In this document: positions 34,262 through 47,138 of the stretch, piece by piece
Position numbering within the stretch: the first letter of the stretch is position 1
Layout: each line of letters starts with the position of its first letter
NCBI GenBank assembly: GCA_020747015.1
Contig: JAGTJM010000005.1
Location: forward strand, 682,001-746,000
Source of the DNA: Pyrenochaeta sp. MPI-SDFR-AT-0127
Taxonomy: Eukaryota; Ascomycota; Dothideomycetes; Pleosporales; Cucurbitariaceae
Direction of reading: 5' to 3'
Length of the DNA: 64,000 nt
Program-made: the position numbers and the translations under genes
The notes under the pieces: model-generated
What the model was told of the DNA's origin: nothing
Database searches by the model: none
The model's input: the letters and a program-made list of their open reading frames with translations, nothing else

Positions 34262-35877
34262 GGGAGTTATCTTTAGCGGAGTGATCATGTGCATGGGTGA
34301 GCCCAACTGGAAGACGAAAAGCAATTGTACTATGATATCATGATAGATTCGAAGTTGACAAGAGATGCGTCAGTGTTGTTTCCCAGAGTATGTAGAGATG
34401 TAGATGAGGAGGAAAGACGATACAAGTCTTGTCAGATAATAAGATTGTCAAGGTCAGAAGGGCGGAAAATATCGGCCGTCCAACCTTGCTAGACCATGGC
34501 ACTTCACAAATGCTCTGTCTTCTCGGCACCCACCTGTCTTGAATTTGCTGGATCTGCAGAGATCCGTTGCGGTGATATGGCCCAATATATGAGATGGAGG
34601 GCACCCCGTCATACCGGCCTCACTCAATTTTGCCTACCCGTTAATGAAAACTCGCCGATTGAATCATCAGCAACCTGATCTATCGCGATCCTACTTTTTC
34701 TGTCCAGCACAATTTAGCTGCAAATGTCTCCAGCAGTTCCAATAAAGACGTGCAAATCCGGTGTCGAGCAAGAGCCATACCTTTTCGGAAAGAGTTGAAA
34801 GAGGGTTTCAAGTAAGCAATTAATGGCTTCAACCCGCAATGGGACACTGTATACAGCTACAATACAATAGGTCTCTTGGTTTGATGATCGTATCGCTGGG
34901 TGGACAAGAGAAGCAAGGTTAGATTAGGAATCCTTGAATCCGTTCTTGTCAACCCCAGCATAGAACTCGATGATAGCCCGCTAAAAATCGAATGGGATCC
35001 GAGTAAGTATTCGACAGCGAGGACGAAAAGAATTCTACTCCTACCTGGGCCATAAGTAATCATCGATATGGTTTGCACTGATACGCAGGGAGACCTGACG
35101 ATACAGACGCGCATACCGATCATAGACTGCAGAGGCATGTTATGAATCATTTGAAGGATGTCATGATCTTGTAGCATGCGCTGACGAGGTCATTAGCATT
35201 ATGAAGGTATTGTAAGGCAATTGTACCCAAAGAAATGGAGTCCAGAAAATTATCAAGCGGCTGGCTGGACTATTCATCGTCGAGAAGGGATAGTGGAGTA
35301 GCGGACTATCTTTCTTGATGTAGAAGACGTACTGGAAACTGACTTCAGAATTGTGGAGCTTGAATGTACAACAAAATTAATGTTTTCATTGTGAGCACTT
35401 CCCCGGGTTCTTTGAATCGGGCATGTCTTGGAGCTTCTTCTGACCATGAGGCGCGATTAAGTAAGGAAGAGTGACGTCTCATAATGTTGTGAGATTACAA
35501 TACATACATAGTACTCTAACAGATCGCCCGCTCCCTATGATAGATCCAAATCTGATAGACGAGGACTGCACATGGCGCTTAGCTTGTAAATACTGCCTTT
35601 AAGAAGCAAATGAAACATCAAACATCACGCCGACCACCCTTTTTTTCAGCCCATCTAGGAGTATCGCAACCGACAAACTAGAAAGAAAGTATAACAAGCG
35701 CCCGCTATGACGAAGTGTAGACATCGTCGTCCCAAGGTAGATATGGAATGAACTAAGGACAACAGGTGGCAGGACAAGGCATTTTATGGCCATTCCAGAC
35801 ACATCCTGCTCGCTGCATCGGACGGCCAAAGTAGGGGGTATCAGAGAGGATAATGGTGTGGAGTGCAGTCATGGCCT
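34262..35877. other. 1.6 kb region without a confirmed gene
   Basis: Lies between the 3' ends of the RGG gene (+) and the DUF2433 gene (-). No long frame. A coding-like stretch on the minus strand at about 34925-35120 is listed separately. The rest shows nothing recognisable. Confidence 0.4.
34926..35120 (-). CDS. Possible tail of a small spliced gene, unproven
   Basis: On the minus strand, one frame at about 35118-35044 reads YDRYARLYRQVSLRISANHI and continues DDYLWPR, directly followed by GTAGGA. A second piece at 34977-34926 reads AIIEFYAGVDKNGFKDS and a stop. Both look protein-like. The obvious splice (donor 35044, acceptor TTTTAG at 34981) joins them in the wrong phase, so the model is incomplete or the likeness accidental. 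A CAG acceptor just before the first piece and a CTAAT branch near 35190 suggest upstream exons. Function unknown. Confidence 0.22.
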
Positions 35878-38199
35878 TTATGACTCGCCTCCAGTTGATA
35901 CTGCAGCAGCACCTTCGCCCGCTCCACCCCTGAACGATCCTCTTCCGCCACGGCCTCCACGGCCACCTCGCTCAGCACCTCGCTCACCGCCTCGTCCGCC
36001 ACGGACAGTGCCACCACGGCCTCCGCGGCCACCTCGACCACCTTCACTATCTGAGGCACCACCGCTCCTGTAGCCGCCACCTTGAACACCGCCTCGGGTG
36101 CTGGCCTGCCAGCTGCCAGCGCCGTACCTAGGTGCATTGTTAGGGCGCTCATTAAATATCTTGACAGTTTGCTTCTCCGGACCGCCTCTCGCATTTCTGA
36201 CGTCATCGGCAACACGACGGAGTGCGGCTTGCATATCAGCTGTAGTGCTGAAGTGGGCGACAAAAAAGTGCTTAATCTTCTCTATCTTCTCGATTTTCGG
36301 CCTATCCTCCTCGGCGAGCAGACTCTTGGCTTCATCCTCGTCTTTCACGCCAGCGATGAACAGACCCTTGCTCTCCTTGCGCTCGACTGGCTCCCTGGGC
36401 GCCGGTGATGCGGGGCCTTTCTCTGGCGCGGCGGTGCCGTTAGGCTTGACTTCACTTGGAATGGCCTTTTCGGCGGCAGCATTGGCGGGCACACTATGAG
36501 TAGACGTGCTGGGTTGCGGCGTAGCCGTCTTCACAGGCTCCTTGGGCGTAGCAGCAGGAGCAGGGGACAGTCCTGTGCGTGCAGGCTGGGTAGAAGTGTG
36601 CTGTTGCTGCTGGGGAACAGGAGGAGTTGCGACAGCTGGACGAGGCTGTTGAGGAGCATTGACTGGGGGGCCTCCAGGGCGTCCTTGAGCCGGTGACGGT
36701 TGAGCGGGGCTGGGAACGGTCGCCGGTGGAGCGGAGGTGGTAGCAGCAGCGGCGGGCTGGGTTTGGCCTGGTGCAGTCTTTCCACCACGGTGGGCGAAGT
36801 TGAACCCTTGAGCCCTCATTTCAGTGCCAATCCTGCCATTGTCGATGTCAAGGACAAGCCAGCCATAAGCAGCATCTGCGAGATTGAAGTTCCACATGTT
36901 CTTGAAGGCGCTCTCATCAATGATACCACTCTGAGGACCCGGAGCGGGGCCTCCAAATGGGTTACCGCCGTTTGCGACGGTCGGCATCTTGTTGACTATA
37001 TCAAGGGCCAGGGCAAGTAAACGCTGCTGTGAGTCGCTGTCTGCTACTGCGGGCTCGACCTCTGTCTTCACCGTGTCCCACACGTCGTTGAAAGAAGCCT
37101 TAGAGGCAGCAAGCTTACCGCGGTAGTGGTCAAGCGTAGGATTAACACTGAATTCGTTGTAGGAACTTCCGTAGCGAAAATGTAGACCGGCCGAAACAGA
37201 GAAATCGGCCTTGAGCGTGACGGAGAGTTGGTTGAGCAGACCTTCACGTGCAGGTGAGGCGTGCGTGACGAATATGCGCGTCTCGGTAGGGTCGTATACG
37301 CGATTAGCGGTGTCGACGAGCTCGCCCATCTGCAGTAACGTGGTCCACATGGTGCCTTGTCCACCCGCAATGGTGGTCCTACCTTCGCCGTTGTCAAACA
37401 GCTTGTGCATGACGACTGCGCCGCCGAGACCAAGTAGGCGCAGCTTCACGCCACCCACATCGAGCAACCGTGAATGGGCCTCGTCAATGATGTGCAGGTT
37501 GTCAACCTTGTACTCGCCCGACCGCAGCTTCTCCAGAACCTGGACATCCTCACAGGCACCCCATACCGTGTATACGGGCACATTCAGTGTGTACGTCTTG
37601 TTGAGGAAGAGGGGCAATTCCGAGAGGGGCAGGTGCTCTCGCGCGAAGCGTTCCTTGATCGGAGGTTGCGGGGGCGCCGATGCAATGGAGCGCTTGACAT
37701 TGTCGGACAGCAGGGGCGAGTACTGAGCGACGTGCTTGAGGGTCCTGGGGCGAGTCAGCTTCTGCACTTGATGCTCATTCAAGGCCGTATGTAAGCACGC
37801 ACTTTTCGGCGATGCGATCGAGCGAGCGGTCGTCGTAGAAGCCGAAATCGCCAGTGTGGATAATGTAGTTTGCGCGGGCGTCGGCGGCGAGCTGGTTTAA
37901 CGATTGCAGGTTTCCTAGTTGCAGTCAGTCAAGCAGAGCAGCATACAAGACACGTTGTGATGCGCACCTCGCACATCGGCAATGCAGAGCACGCGAACGC
38001 TTCCCTGCTGCAGCACGCGGCCTTGGTTAGGGAGCAGCGGGACGGCTCCAGGTGCGGGCCCTGATGGAGCGTTGGGGGCACCACCATTGGGGAGGTAGTT
38101 GCCGGGATACGGGCGCGGCTGGTTGGGAGCTTGCTGTGCGGCAGTCAGATTCAAGACGACAGTCGGGGAGATGGTAGGAGCCAGCAAACTGCCAGACAT
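35878..38199 (-). CDS. DUF2433 calcineurin-like phosphoesterase-related protein with RGG tail
   Basis: Exons 38199-37968, 37914-37803 and 37744-35878 give 736 residues. The N-terminal half carries the DUF2433 region with phosphoesterase-like motifs: VRVLCIADVRGNLQSLN, then YIIHTGDFGFYDD, then NLHIIDEAHSRLLDVGG and IFVTHASPAREGLLNQL. The usual DxHG is DxRG here, so metal binding may be altered. The middle (about 380-530) is Pro/Gln/Ala-rich and disordered. A helical segment with a motif KSLLAEEDRPKIEKIEKIKH follows, then a long RGG repeat tail (about 665-725), suggesting RNA binding. The start at 38199 (MSGSLLAPTI) is the last plausible ATG; the frame is open further upstream, but that part is not protein-like. 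Divergent from KAP123. Confidence 0.88.
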
Positions 38200-39215
38200 A
38201 CTGAAGCCATCGGGTCGGAGGCGGAGGTAGAGGCGGAGGGGTTGACGGAGATGCCAGAGGTGGAATATAGTGGGACTTTGGTTGCCGGCCGAGGTCAAGG
38301 GGAATGGGTCGGGTTGGGCGTCTAGTCTGGTGTGGTAGAGAAGGCTCCTCGTGTGGTGATGGCAGCGGCGAGTTTGTGCTGGTCCACGGTCGCTCCTGCT
38401 GTTTTTGCCAACAGCTCCAACGCACAGATCACCGCTAGCGCGTCCTATCAAGCCTGCACCTGCCTCGACGTTTGCCCGTCCAAGCAGCAGTTGCATCTCA
38501 TCCATCCTTCCATCATTTGACCTCTCCATAGCCCTGCATCGTTTGCCATTCTCACCCTCAACACCTCCATCCACAGTCTCCGGATCCATCTGCCCTCCCA
38601 ATTGATCGTTGCGCCAGCGACATTGCGCACATGTTCCTGACACGCCGTACTGCTTCGAGCGTGACCCAACTATAGGAGCTGGACATTGATGAAGAGATTG
38701 GGAACCGCTTAGGAGGAGCAGTACACACTATGGCATTTCCGTCGAGCTACCTGTACAAGGCCTCTGCAGTCTTGCACCACTGGTGTGATCTGGACGTATT
38801 GTTAAGGTGGATCCTGTCACTCTGACTCCTCACGTGCTCGTCACCTCCTTGCGAGCACTCATTCCTGAGTGAATGATATCGCATCATCCGGTATCAATGT
38901 GCTCTAGACTATCGTTTCCGTCTTGCTATGTGCCATGCTAAGAGGCATACCCGCACATGGCTGGCCGCAAGATGGGGAAGCAGGCGCTGTGATTGGCCTT
39001 TGCCCCGGCGCCTCTCTTCTCCGGTCCTGCATCCCAAGCCGGTTAGCACACTGGTGGACCCTGGCGCGAAGCAACTTTTTTTGCGACTTCCCCACCTCGG
39101 TGTCCAACGCAGCGTCCCTTTCTTCACAACTGTCAAATTCTGCAGTCTTTCGCTGCACGGCGACTGATCATCTGAGGCTTGCTTTATACATTCAAACCAC
39201 TGTAAAAGCATCGCC
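38200..39215. promoter_or_regulatory. Divergent intergenic region, DUF2433 / KAP123
   Basis: About 1.0 kb with both promoters. Small frames on both strands lack protein character. No RNA gene or repeat was recognised. Confidence 0.4.
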
Positions 39216-42200
39216 ATGGACGAGCAACAGTTTGTGCAGTTGCTCGAGGGTCTCTTGCAGCGTGAGTTAATCAAGCTGCCTCCAAACAATGCTTCGCAGC
39301 TAAAATTTACTAGCCGATACGGAGCGTGTCAAGACTGCTACATCAACCCTTAACAAGAATTACTACACCTCACCCGCCTCCCTCAATGCCCTCCTTCAGA
39401 TCCTTTGCGGGCATCCGAAACCAGAGCTACGCCAATTGGCTGCTGTTGAGGCCAGGAAACTGGTCACAAGGCACTGGGCAAATCTACCTGCGGATCAAAA
39501 GAGCTCTCTTCGCAACCAGCTGTTTCAGTTCACTCTCAACGAAGATGTTACATTGACACGGCACTCTGCCGCCCGTGTCATCGCCGCCATCGCTTCTCAA
39601 GACTTCGAGGATGGAGAATGGGCCGACCTACCTGGATACTTGCTCCAGGCTGCTACAAGCCCCTCTTCACGACATCGAGAAGTGGGTACTTATATCATCT
39701 GGACAACTCTTGAATCAGTCGGTGACGCATTCCCCGGAAAACCCGCCGATCTATACAAGCTGTTCAGCACCACCATCCAAGACTCTGAGAGCGCTGAAGT
39801 CAGGATCAATACTCTTCTAGGTCTCAGTCGCATGGCTATGCTTCTGGAGCCTGACGAGGCCCCCAAGGAGCTTGCCATGTTTCAAGAGACTATTCCTGCC
39901 ATGGTCACGGTCTTGAAGTCTACTGTTGATGAGGGCGATGAAGATCGCGCCATGCAGGCGTTCGAAGTCTTTCAGACTCTCCTCGGCTGCGAATCTGCCC
40001 TCTTGGCAAAGCACTTCGGTGATTTGGTCAAATTCATGCTGGAGCTAGCCTCCAGCACAAGTGTTGAGGATGACTATCGGTCACAAGCTCTTGCGTTTCT
40101 CATGCAATGCGTTCGGTACAGAAAACTCAAGGTTCAGGCGTTGAGGATCGGAGAAGAGCTTACTCTCAAAGCCCTGCACATCGTTACCGAACTCGGCGAC
40201 CTGTCGAGCGAAGATGAGGATGTCACACCTGCTCGCTCCGCTCTCGGCCTACTCGACATCCTCGCATCCAGCTTACCCCCGAGCCAAGTCGTCATTCCTC
40301 TCCTCAAGAACCTCGGTAATTACTTTTCTTCTCAAAATCCCGATTATCGCCAGGCCGGCATTCTAGCTCTGGGTATGTGCGTAGAGGGTGCGCCCGACTT
40401 CATCGCAACCCAATTACATGAGATCTTGCCTATGGTGCTTCATCTACTAGAAGATCCTGAGCTTAAGGTCCGAGCTGCTGCACTCAATGGAGTTGCTCGC
40501 TTGGCCGACGATCTGGCTGAGGATGTTGGCAAGGAGCATGCCCGTCTCATTCCCGCCATGATTAAGAATTTCGACCTTGCCGTTAGCAACGTGCAGAATG
40601 CCGAAGATGAACGAAATCTCTCCATTATACGAGGAAGCTGTCATGCAATTGACGCTCTTATCGAGGGATTGGAGCCAGAAGATGCTGGCAAGTACGTACC
40701 GGAACTTGTTCCCCGCTTTAGTAAGTTGTTTCATCACGAGGATCTGAAAGTCAAGAGCGCAGCGATTGGTGCAGTTGGTTCTATAGCATCGGCCGCTGAG
40801 AAGGCTTTCCTTCCGTTCTTTGAGCAGACCATGAACGCCCTGTCCCCATACGTCAGGATCAAGGACAGCCAAGAAGAGCTAGATCTTCGTGGCGTCACAT
40901 GTGATTCCATGGGCAAGATTGCTTCTGCTGTTGGCCCACAACCCTTTGAGCCTTACGTTCTGCCCCTTATGGAAGCATCCGAAGAAGCGTTGCATCTAGA
41001 TCACCCTCGCCTGCGTGAGACTAGCTACATTCTCTGGAGCACCATGGCAAAGGTGTACGAGGAGCAGTTTGCCAAGTATCTTCCTGGTGCTGTCAAAGGC
41101 CTACAGGATTGTCTGGAACAAGAAGAGACAGGTCTCGATGTCGAGCTAGGTGAAGAGGCCGCAGATTTGGTTGGTTCCGAGGTCATTATCCAAGGCCGCA
41201 AGATCAAAGTAGCCGCGACTCCCGATGATGATGACAATGATGACGATAGCGACCTAAACGAGGCGGCCATGGATGATGAGGACGAGGACGACTGGGATGA
41301 CCTTGAAGGTGTCAGCGCTGTGGCCATGGAGAAAGAAATCGCCGCAGAAGTGTACGGAGATATCATCACCCACACTCGTCGCGAATACATCCCATATCTG
41401 GAGACTACCGTCACCAAGTTGCTGGAACTTGTCGAGCATTCGTATGAAGGTATTCGCAAATCTGCTCTTGGTACTCTTTGGCGCACTTTTGCCTGCCTGT
41501 TTGGTATGGCCGAGGGCGATGGTATGGCGAAGTGGAAGCCTGGTCTGCCCCTCGCTGTTGAGCCTCCAGCAGAGTTGAAAAAGCTTGGAAATCTTGTTAT
41601 GACAGCAACGATGTCTGTCTGGCAAGACGAGATGGACAGGTATGTCTCCTATGTCTCCTACCCCTCACAATTTGCAAAGATGACACAACTGTCGTTAATC
41701 CCAGCTCACTCCGATGCACAAAGTGCAATTGAGGTGAACGCGAATCTACTTCTGAGCTTCACAAACTTTAAATAATTGATGTAACACCTGGTTATGAACT
41801 TTAGCTGACAATAATTAGGGGCACTGTCACTGATATTAATCGAGACGTGGCCGCTACCCTTAAGCTTTGTGGCCCTGCAGTCCTCATGACCGAAAGCGGT
41901 ACCGTAGTCCCTGATATATGCCAGCAATTGCTCGCTGTCATTACCAAGCGCCATCCATGTCAGCAAGATCTTGGAGATGAGGCCGAGGAGGATATCCTTG
42001 AGGAGTCTTCTGAATATGACTGGCTCGTGATTGAGACCGCGCTGGAGGTTGTAACCTGTCTTGCAGTTGCTTTGGGGTCGCAGTTTGCCGAGCTCTGGAA
42101 GATGTTCGAGAAGCCCATTGTCAAGTATGCTAGCAGCCAGGAGTCGACAGAACGAAGTGCAGCTGTTGGAACCATCGCTGAGTGTATTGGCAACATGGGC

Positions 42201-42704
42201 GAAGGTTGCACGCCATACACAACTGCACTTCTCAAACTCCTTCTTCACCGTCTGTCGGACGAGGACCCCGAGACCAAGTCCAACGCCGTGTATGGAATTG
42301 GACTTCTATGTGAAATGACCACAAATGACGACGAGATTCTCAAATCATTGCCCACAATCTTCTCTAAGCTCGAGCCACTTCTAGACGCGCAGGACCAAGC
42401 GCGCTTGCTTGATAACACTGCAGGATGCGTTAGCCGATTTATCTCCAAACACCCGGAGAAGCTCCCTATCTCAGAGGTTCTCCCCCGTCTTGTCCAGCTG
42501 CTCCCATTACGCGAAGACTACGAAGAAAATAAGCCCGTGTTTGGCATGATCGTCAAGCTTTATCAAAAAAACGAGCCGACTATTCAACAGCTGACTCCTA
42601 CCCTCATGCCCATATTCGAGCAGGTGCTTGGATTGCCAGAGGAGCAGCTAGAGGACGAAACGCGCTCGCAGGTTGTGGAGCTTGTGCAATATCTGCGCAA
42701 GTAA
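39216..42704 (+). CDS. KAP123: Karyopherin beta KAP123 (importin-4-like)
   Basis: HEAT-repeat nuclear import receptor. The yeast orthologue carries ribosomal proteins and histones H3/H4 into the nucleus (family knowledge). Exons 39216-39261, 39314-41639 and 41819-42704 give 1085 residues, close to family length. The start MDEQQFVQLLEGLLQ and a 46 nt first exon are supported by continuing homology (PDTERVKTATSTLNKNYYTSP). HEAT repeats fill the chain, e.g. DPELKVRAAALNGVARLADD and HEDLKVKSAAIGAVGSIASA. An acidic loop of Asp/Glu runs (about 650-690, DDDDNDDDSDLNEAAMDDED) is typical of KAP123/importin-4. The 179 nt intron 2 lies in the C-terminal third; reading through it gives a false stop at 41775. 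Confidence 0.95.
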
Positions 42705-45700
42705 GAAGTTTACTAGTTTGTATGCGAGCGAAGGATACCCGTCATCACACATTGAGCTTATGATGATGATAAAAGATGGTACGGTGGGATGTATACCACG
42801 GCTTTACGACACTAGATAGAATGATCGGATTGTTGGTAATAGACAAAATGATATGAGTGCAAATAAATGGCTTTATGTGATGCGAAAGAGAATTGAATCA
42901 GGTTAGTTTGTGCTTCTCCTGAGCCTCTGATAGTACCTTGTATACTCAAATATTGTAAAGTGCGCCGAGTTAAGCAATGGTAGGCGCTGCGTTCTTTGGA
43001 GGCTGTATGCGGTCGCGATCCACAAGCCCGTTCAGCAAATGGTGTTTTCTCCTACTTCAGGAGCTGCAGCCCGCGGTCGCCGCTGTTATGCCGCCGCTAT
43101 CCACAATCGAATGAATACCTTATCAAATGTATAATTACATGGTAATTATGAGTCCCTGGTGAGATGATCTTCCGACAATACTTATCATCTTCAATGTCGA
43201 TCTGGTCATATCTCATCTACTCAAACGCATGTTCAGTGAGCACTATTTCCTGGAAAGAGCCAAGCATAATGAACGGTCTTCGGCGACCACAACGCCTCAT
43301 TGTGAGAAACGCGCATGGAATTAAAGATGAAAATACTCGCTGGAGAGCATCGAAATTCAGTTCGTCACCGTACGTTGATGAGATGGCTGCATTGAGGGAT
43401 TGGACAAGTCTAGCTGGTAGTGATAGGCATGCCGCAGAACGGCCCTTCGTCAGATGATCACAAGCACTAGTGGCACTAACATCAAAAACATGCTACAGTC
43501 GTAGGCAGCCTAGGAAGGTGGGTACAAGGCCCAGATAAGGACGCTTACCATAAAAGCAGAAAATGTCGCCGTCCGCTTGACAGTGACACTGAGCTGGCCT
43601 AGCGCAGACGCACGTCATGCTTGGTATTTGCGTACGAAAGAAAATGCGGGTACGTGTAAGCGGTGGCTCTTAGATGGCAAAATAAAGAAAGAACAAAGGG
43701 ATAACGACCACGGCGCATCTGAGCAGGACAGATGGAAATGAATTGATGTTGTCATGGCTCAGGTTTCTCTCAGAAGTGTTCAAGGTCAGGCAGATTCGAC
43801 ATCGTTCACTTTCCTAACATATCGATCCTACGCGCCAAACTCTAACATTGGGCCAGACATGTTGTTACATACGTAGCTACAGCTTCAGATATCACAGTAA
43901 GAGAAGAAAGCAAAAACAACACGAATTTTTCCTTCATCACAACAAGTCACCCCACAGTTGATTAGCGTTACTTGAGTTACTTTTGGTATAATGTTATGTG
44001 ACTGATACTTGTATTCATTACATCGGGCTGCTCCCATTTCTCACTCTGTGGCGCTGGTATGACAGCTACCTCTTACTGACCGACCAGGAGGGCGACTCAG
44101 CACACTAGGTTTCGTCGTGCTCTGTGTCAAAAACAACCCAATCGTATTGATATGAATAAGATATTTTTTTTCACATTGTTATCTTAATCGAGGTGCAGTC
44201 AAAGAATACGCATACAGAAGTAAAACACGCCATTCGATTGCGTGCGCTGGGACGGAAGCCGGGAGTTATACTAAAAGTCAAACACAAGGGTTGAAATGAC
44301 ACAAAATCATGAAGTTCGCATGGCTATAACAAGCTCGGATCTCTGTCTCTCTCTTCAGGCCGAAGGCTGGGATGTGTAAGCCTTTGAATAGGAATGTATC
44401 AAAACTACGGCATCAGTGATATTGAATTTTCACGGCAGCCACCTGCCTACCCAATAGCACCAGGATGGTAGCGTCTATGGCAGTAGTGATCAAGCGTGTC
44501 GAAGTTCAAGCTGAACTTGCAAATTACGATGTAATCCTTGATATTGGTGCGATACCTGATGTAGGCTACTTAGTGGGCTAACTGGAGGCAGTCATGGTAC
44601 ACTTTTAAAAGTCTACGGTGTGGGTGCAGACAGCCAACCTAGTCGAAGCCACCATCAACATTTCAAGTGCCAAGAGTGCCCTTGCAAGCCCATAATAAAA
44701 AAATTCCTTCATGGTCCCACGTGGTGGAAATAAGCTTTCGGCATTGTTACTAAACGATTTATCAACGGATTCTCTCCCCGAATACTACTGCACTCACTCA
44801 GTTTTGAGAAAAACTTACAGGCTTTCTGCACGTTTATGGTCGGTTTCATCTTGCTTTCGAGTGGGCATTCTCGTTGTGTGACACCTGAAACGAGACAGCT
44901 AGGACGTCCATGCTACACTTCAATGCATTCCAAAGTAAGTATATCTAGCCATTTTCAGTATCAAGCCGACGTCGCATAGGTACATATGTGCTTCGCCAAA
45001 TACAGCGCATCATAGATGAATGAGACATTGCTATGGCTGTATCTGCAGTACGTTACCAATACTAGGCCTGTTCAATTTAGTAGACCTGAATATCACTTTG
45101 GCAGTGTTCACGAACAACTAGCCGAGTTGTTTACACTAAGTGTGTGTATTTGCCATTGTCTTAACCTGTAACCAAAGATTATCATCGTCAAGGAGGCATC
45201 ACTATTCCCATAATTATTTGCCACATGATTGTTCAAATGGAACATCTGAGATCTGACCTAGCTCTATCCGCTCGCAGGCTGGCCGTTGTTTCTAGGCTCC
45301 AGGCCACAACCACTCACCAAAGCGTTCTGTTGATGTTCAAGCACAAAATAGCAATACAGCTTCATAACTTATCATCAGCGACTGGTGTCTACTCAATAAA
45401 ACAGATCTATATAAGCTGGAATGGCAGCCGGCCTTCCTGTATCACACTATGCCACGTCGAAAAGCATCCAAGAGAAATACGACTCACAGAGCGTGCTTTG
45501 ACGAGGACCTCGTGTAGACGGCAAATATTCGTAGATTAATTTGATAGAAATACATGCCGATCAATAACATTGAAAAGGGACTAATAATGCCGATGTGGGC
45601 ACCATGTAGGGGTGAGCAGACTACTGAAAAAAAGATAGACAGAATCTGTCACCTATAGTATCAAGGACTCGAGTCATACCTCAAACCTATGAAAAGCATC

Positions 45701-47138
45701 CTACCCATCTAAACGAGTAAAACCCCAGCTTCTAGTTACCGGTCTCGGGGCCGGATGAATATAGTTAGTACACAGGAAAGACAATGGATGCAGGCCGAAT
45801 GCTTATATTTTATAGCATGGGGCCTTGCTGAGAAAAACAGAAGTGAATGATATCGAAGAACTATGCCCACGAGGACTTGGGATAAAGGAATTTGCGTGTT
45901 GAAGTGTGGCTGCGGAAAACCAGAATTACTTGTGGACAGTAGTATTCACAAGAAGCAATCTAACCCTCGTCCAAAACATACCCGGATCTGCCCGTTTCCA
46001 TTGATATAATAAAGCAAACGGCAAATGCAGGTTCTTCATATCAAGAAGAAAATGCAATTCGGAGAGCGTGTTTTTCGTTTACATCTATTTGCTTAGCAGT
46101 GTTGCAAGCTGTTGAGCACTTCTAATCTACTTCGTTCCTTGATTTATCTTAACTCATATTGACTGAATGAAACTAAATCTTCATTCTTTCTTGAAAATTC
46201 TTATGAATCACCTGCATATCCTTAAGCTATTCTCCTAGCCGCTTTCATGTGGTGCTCTGGACCATCCACACCGTTAATATAGTTCGCAAGCTGGACATAC
46301 AAAACTGTTCGGCTGCTACCAGGTCGCAGCGTCATGAATTTTGACCCCAATGCAATTTGATGAAGGAATTGAGTATGCCAGTCTAGGAATATCCTTCATA
46401 AGGTAGCCAAGAACGCCCTGAACGAATATGAAGCACTGCATTTGCCGCCTGCTATGGTCAGATCTTTATTTTATTCCACTCCTACGCCCATTAATTTATT
46501 TTCCTACTTAACAATCATAAAGTTATATCATATTCTTGAAACGAAGATGCCGGCTTCTCTTTTTAAAAGGTATTACTAAACGGTTTCTAAACAAGTATCT
46601 TGCAATATTGGTCTCGCACTCAGAATATCGTTCTGAGAATGACAACTCCTCGCTTAAACACAAATATTTTCTAGTCGTGAACGGTTTCCGCAGCACCCAG
46701 CGTTCAGACTCTCCTGGACTAACACATCAAACTTTTACCATTATCTCGTTTCCACATACATTACATCAGGTACCACTCTTCCCCACTCGGACCGAGCTAC
46801 CGAGTCTTGAGTCTTTGGATGGCTTCACAGCTAATAAATGTTTCAGAAATACCCAACCATTCCCCCCTGTTCCCTAACACTACTTTTCTTAGATGCTACT
46901 GGATTATCAATGTCCATCAGGCACTATCATCTAGAGAATTCTCATAGATGTGAGGAATCACCTAGATTTGTATACGCAGATATGTGAAAGGGATAATTTA
47001 CATTGATATAGATACGACGCATGCAATCTGACGCCGGAGAAGGTGATGTTCAGAATCCCGCCTTACACTACCCCTGCCTATACTCTCATATTATGTACCA
47101 ACTCAACTATTCGCACATTGTTAGGTCTGCTGAGGTTT
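42705..47138. other. 4.4 kb without a recognisable gene
   Basis: Between the 3' ends of KAP123 (+) and NPC1 (-). Composition is moderately AT-rich but not RIP-like: CA and TG are common. The longest frames (43164-43457, 45225-45539, 46536-46877) are under 115 codons and have no protein character that I recognise. No terminal repeats, tRNA-like or long tandem repeats were found by eye. Much longer than other intergenic gaps here. Confidence 0.5.

Noticed and set aside
35930..36105. Tandem DNA repeat
   Set aside because: It is the coding sequence of the RGG tail of the DUF2433 protein, so the repetition is explained by the protein.
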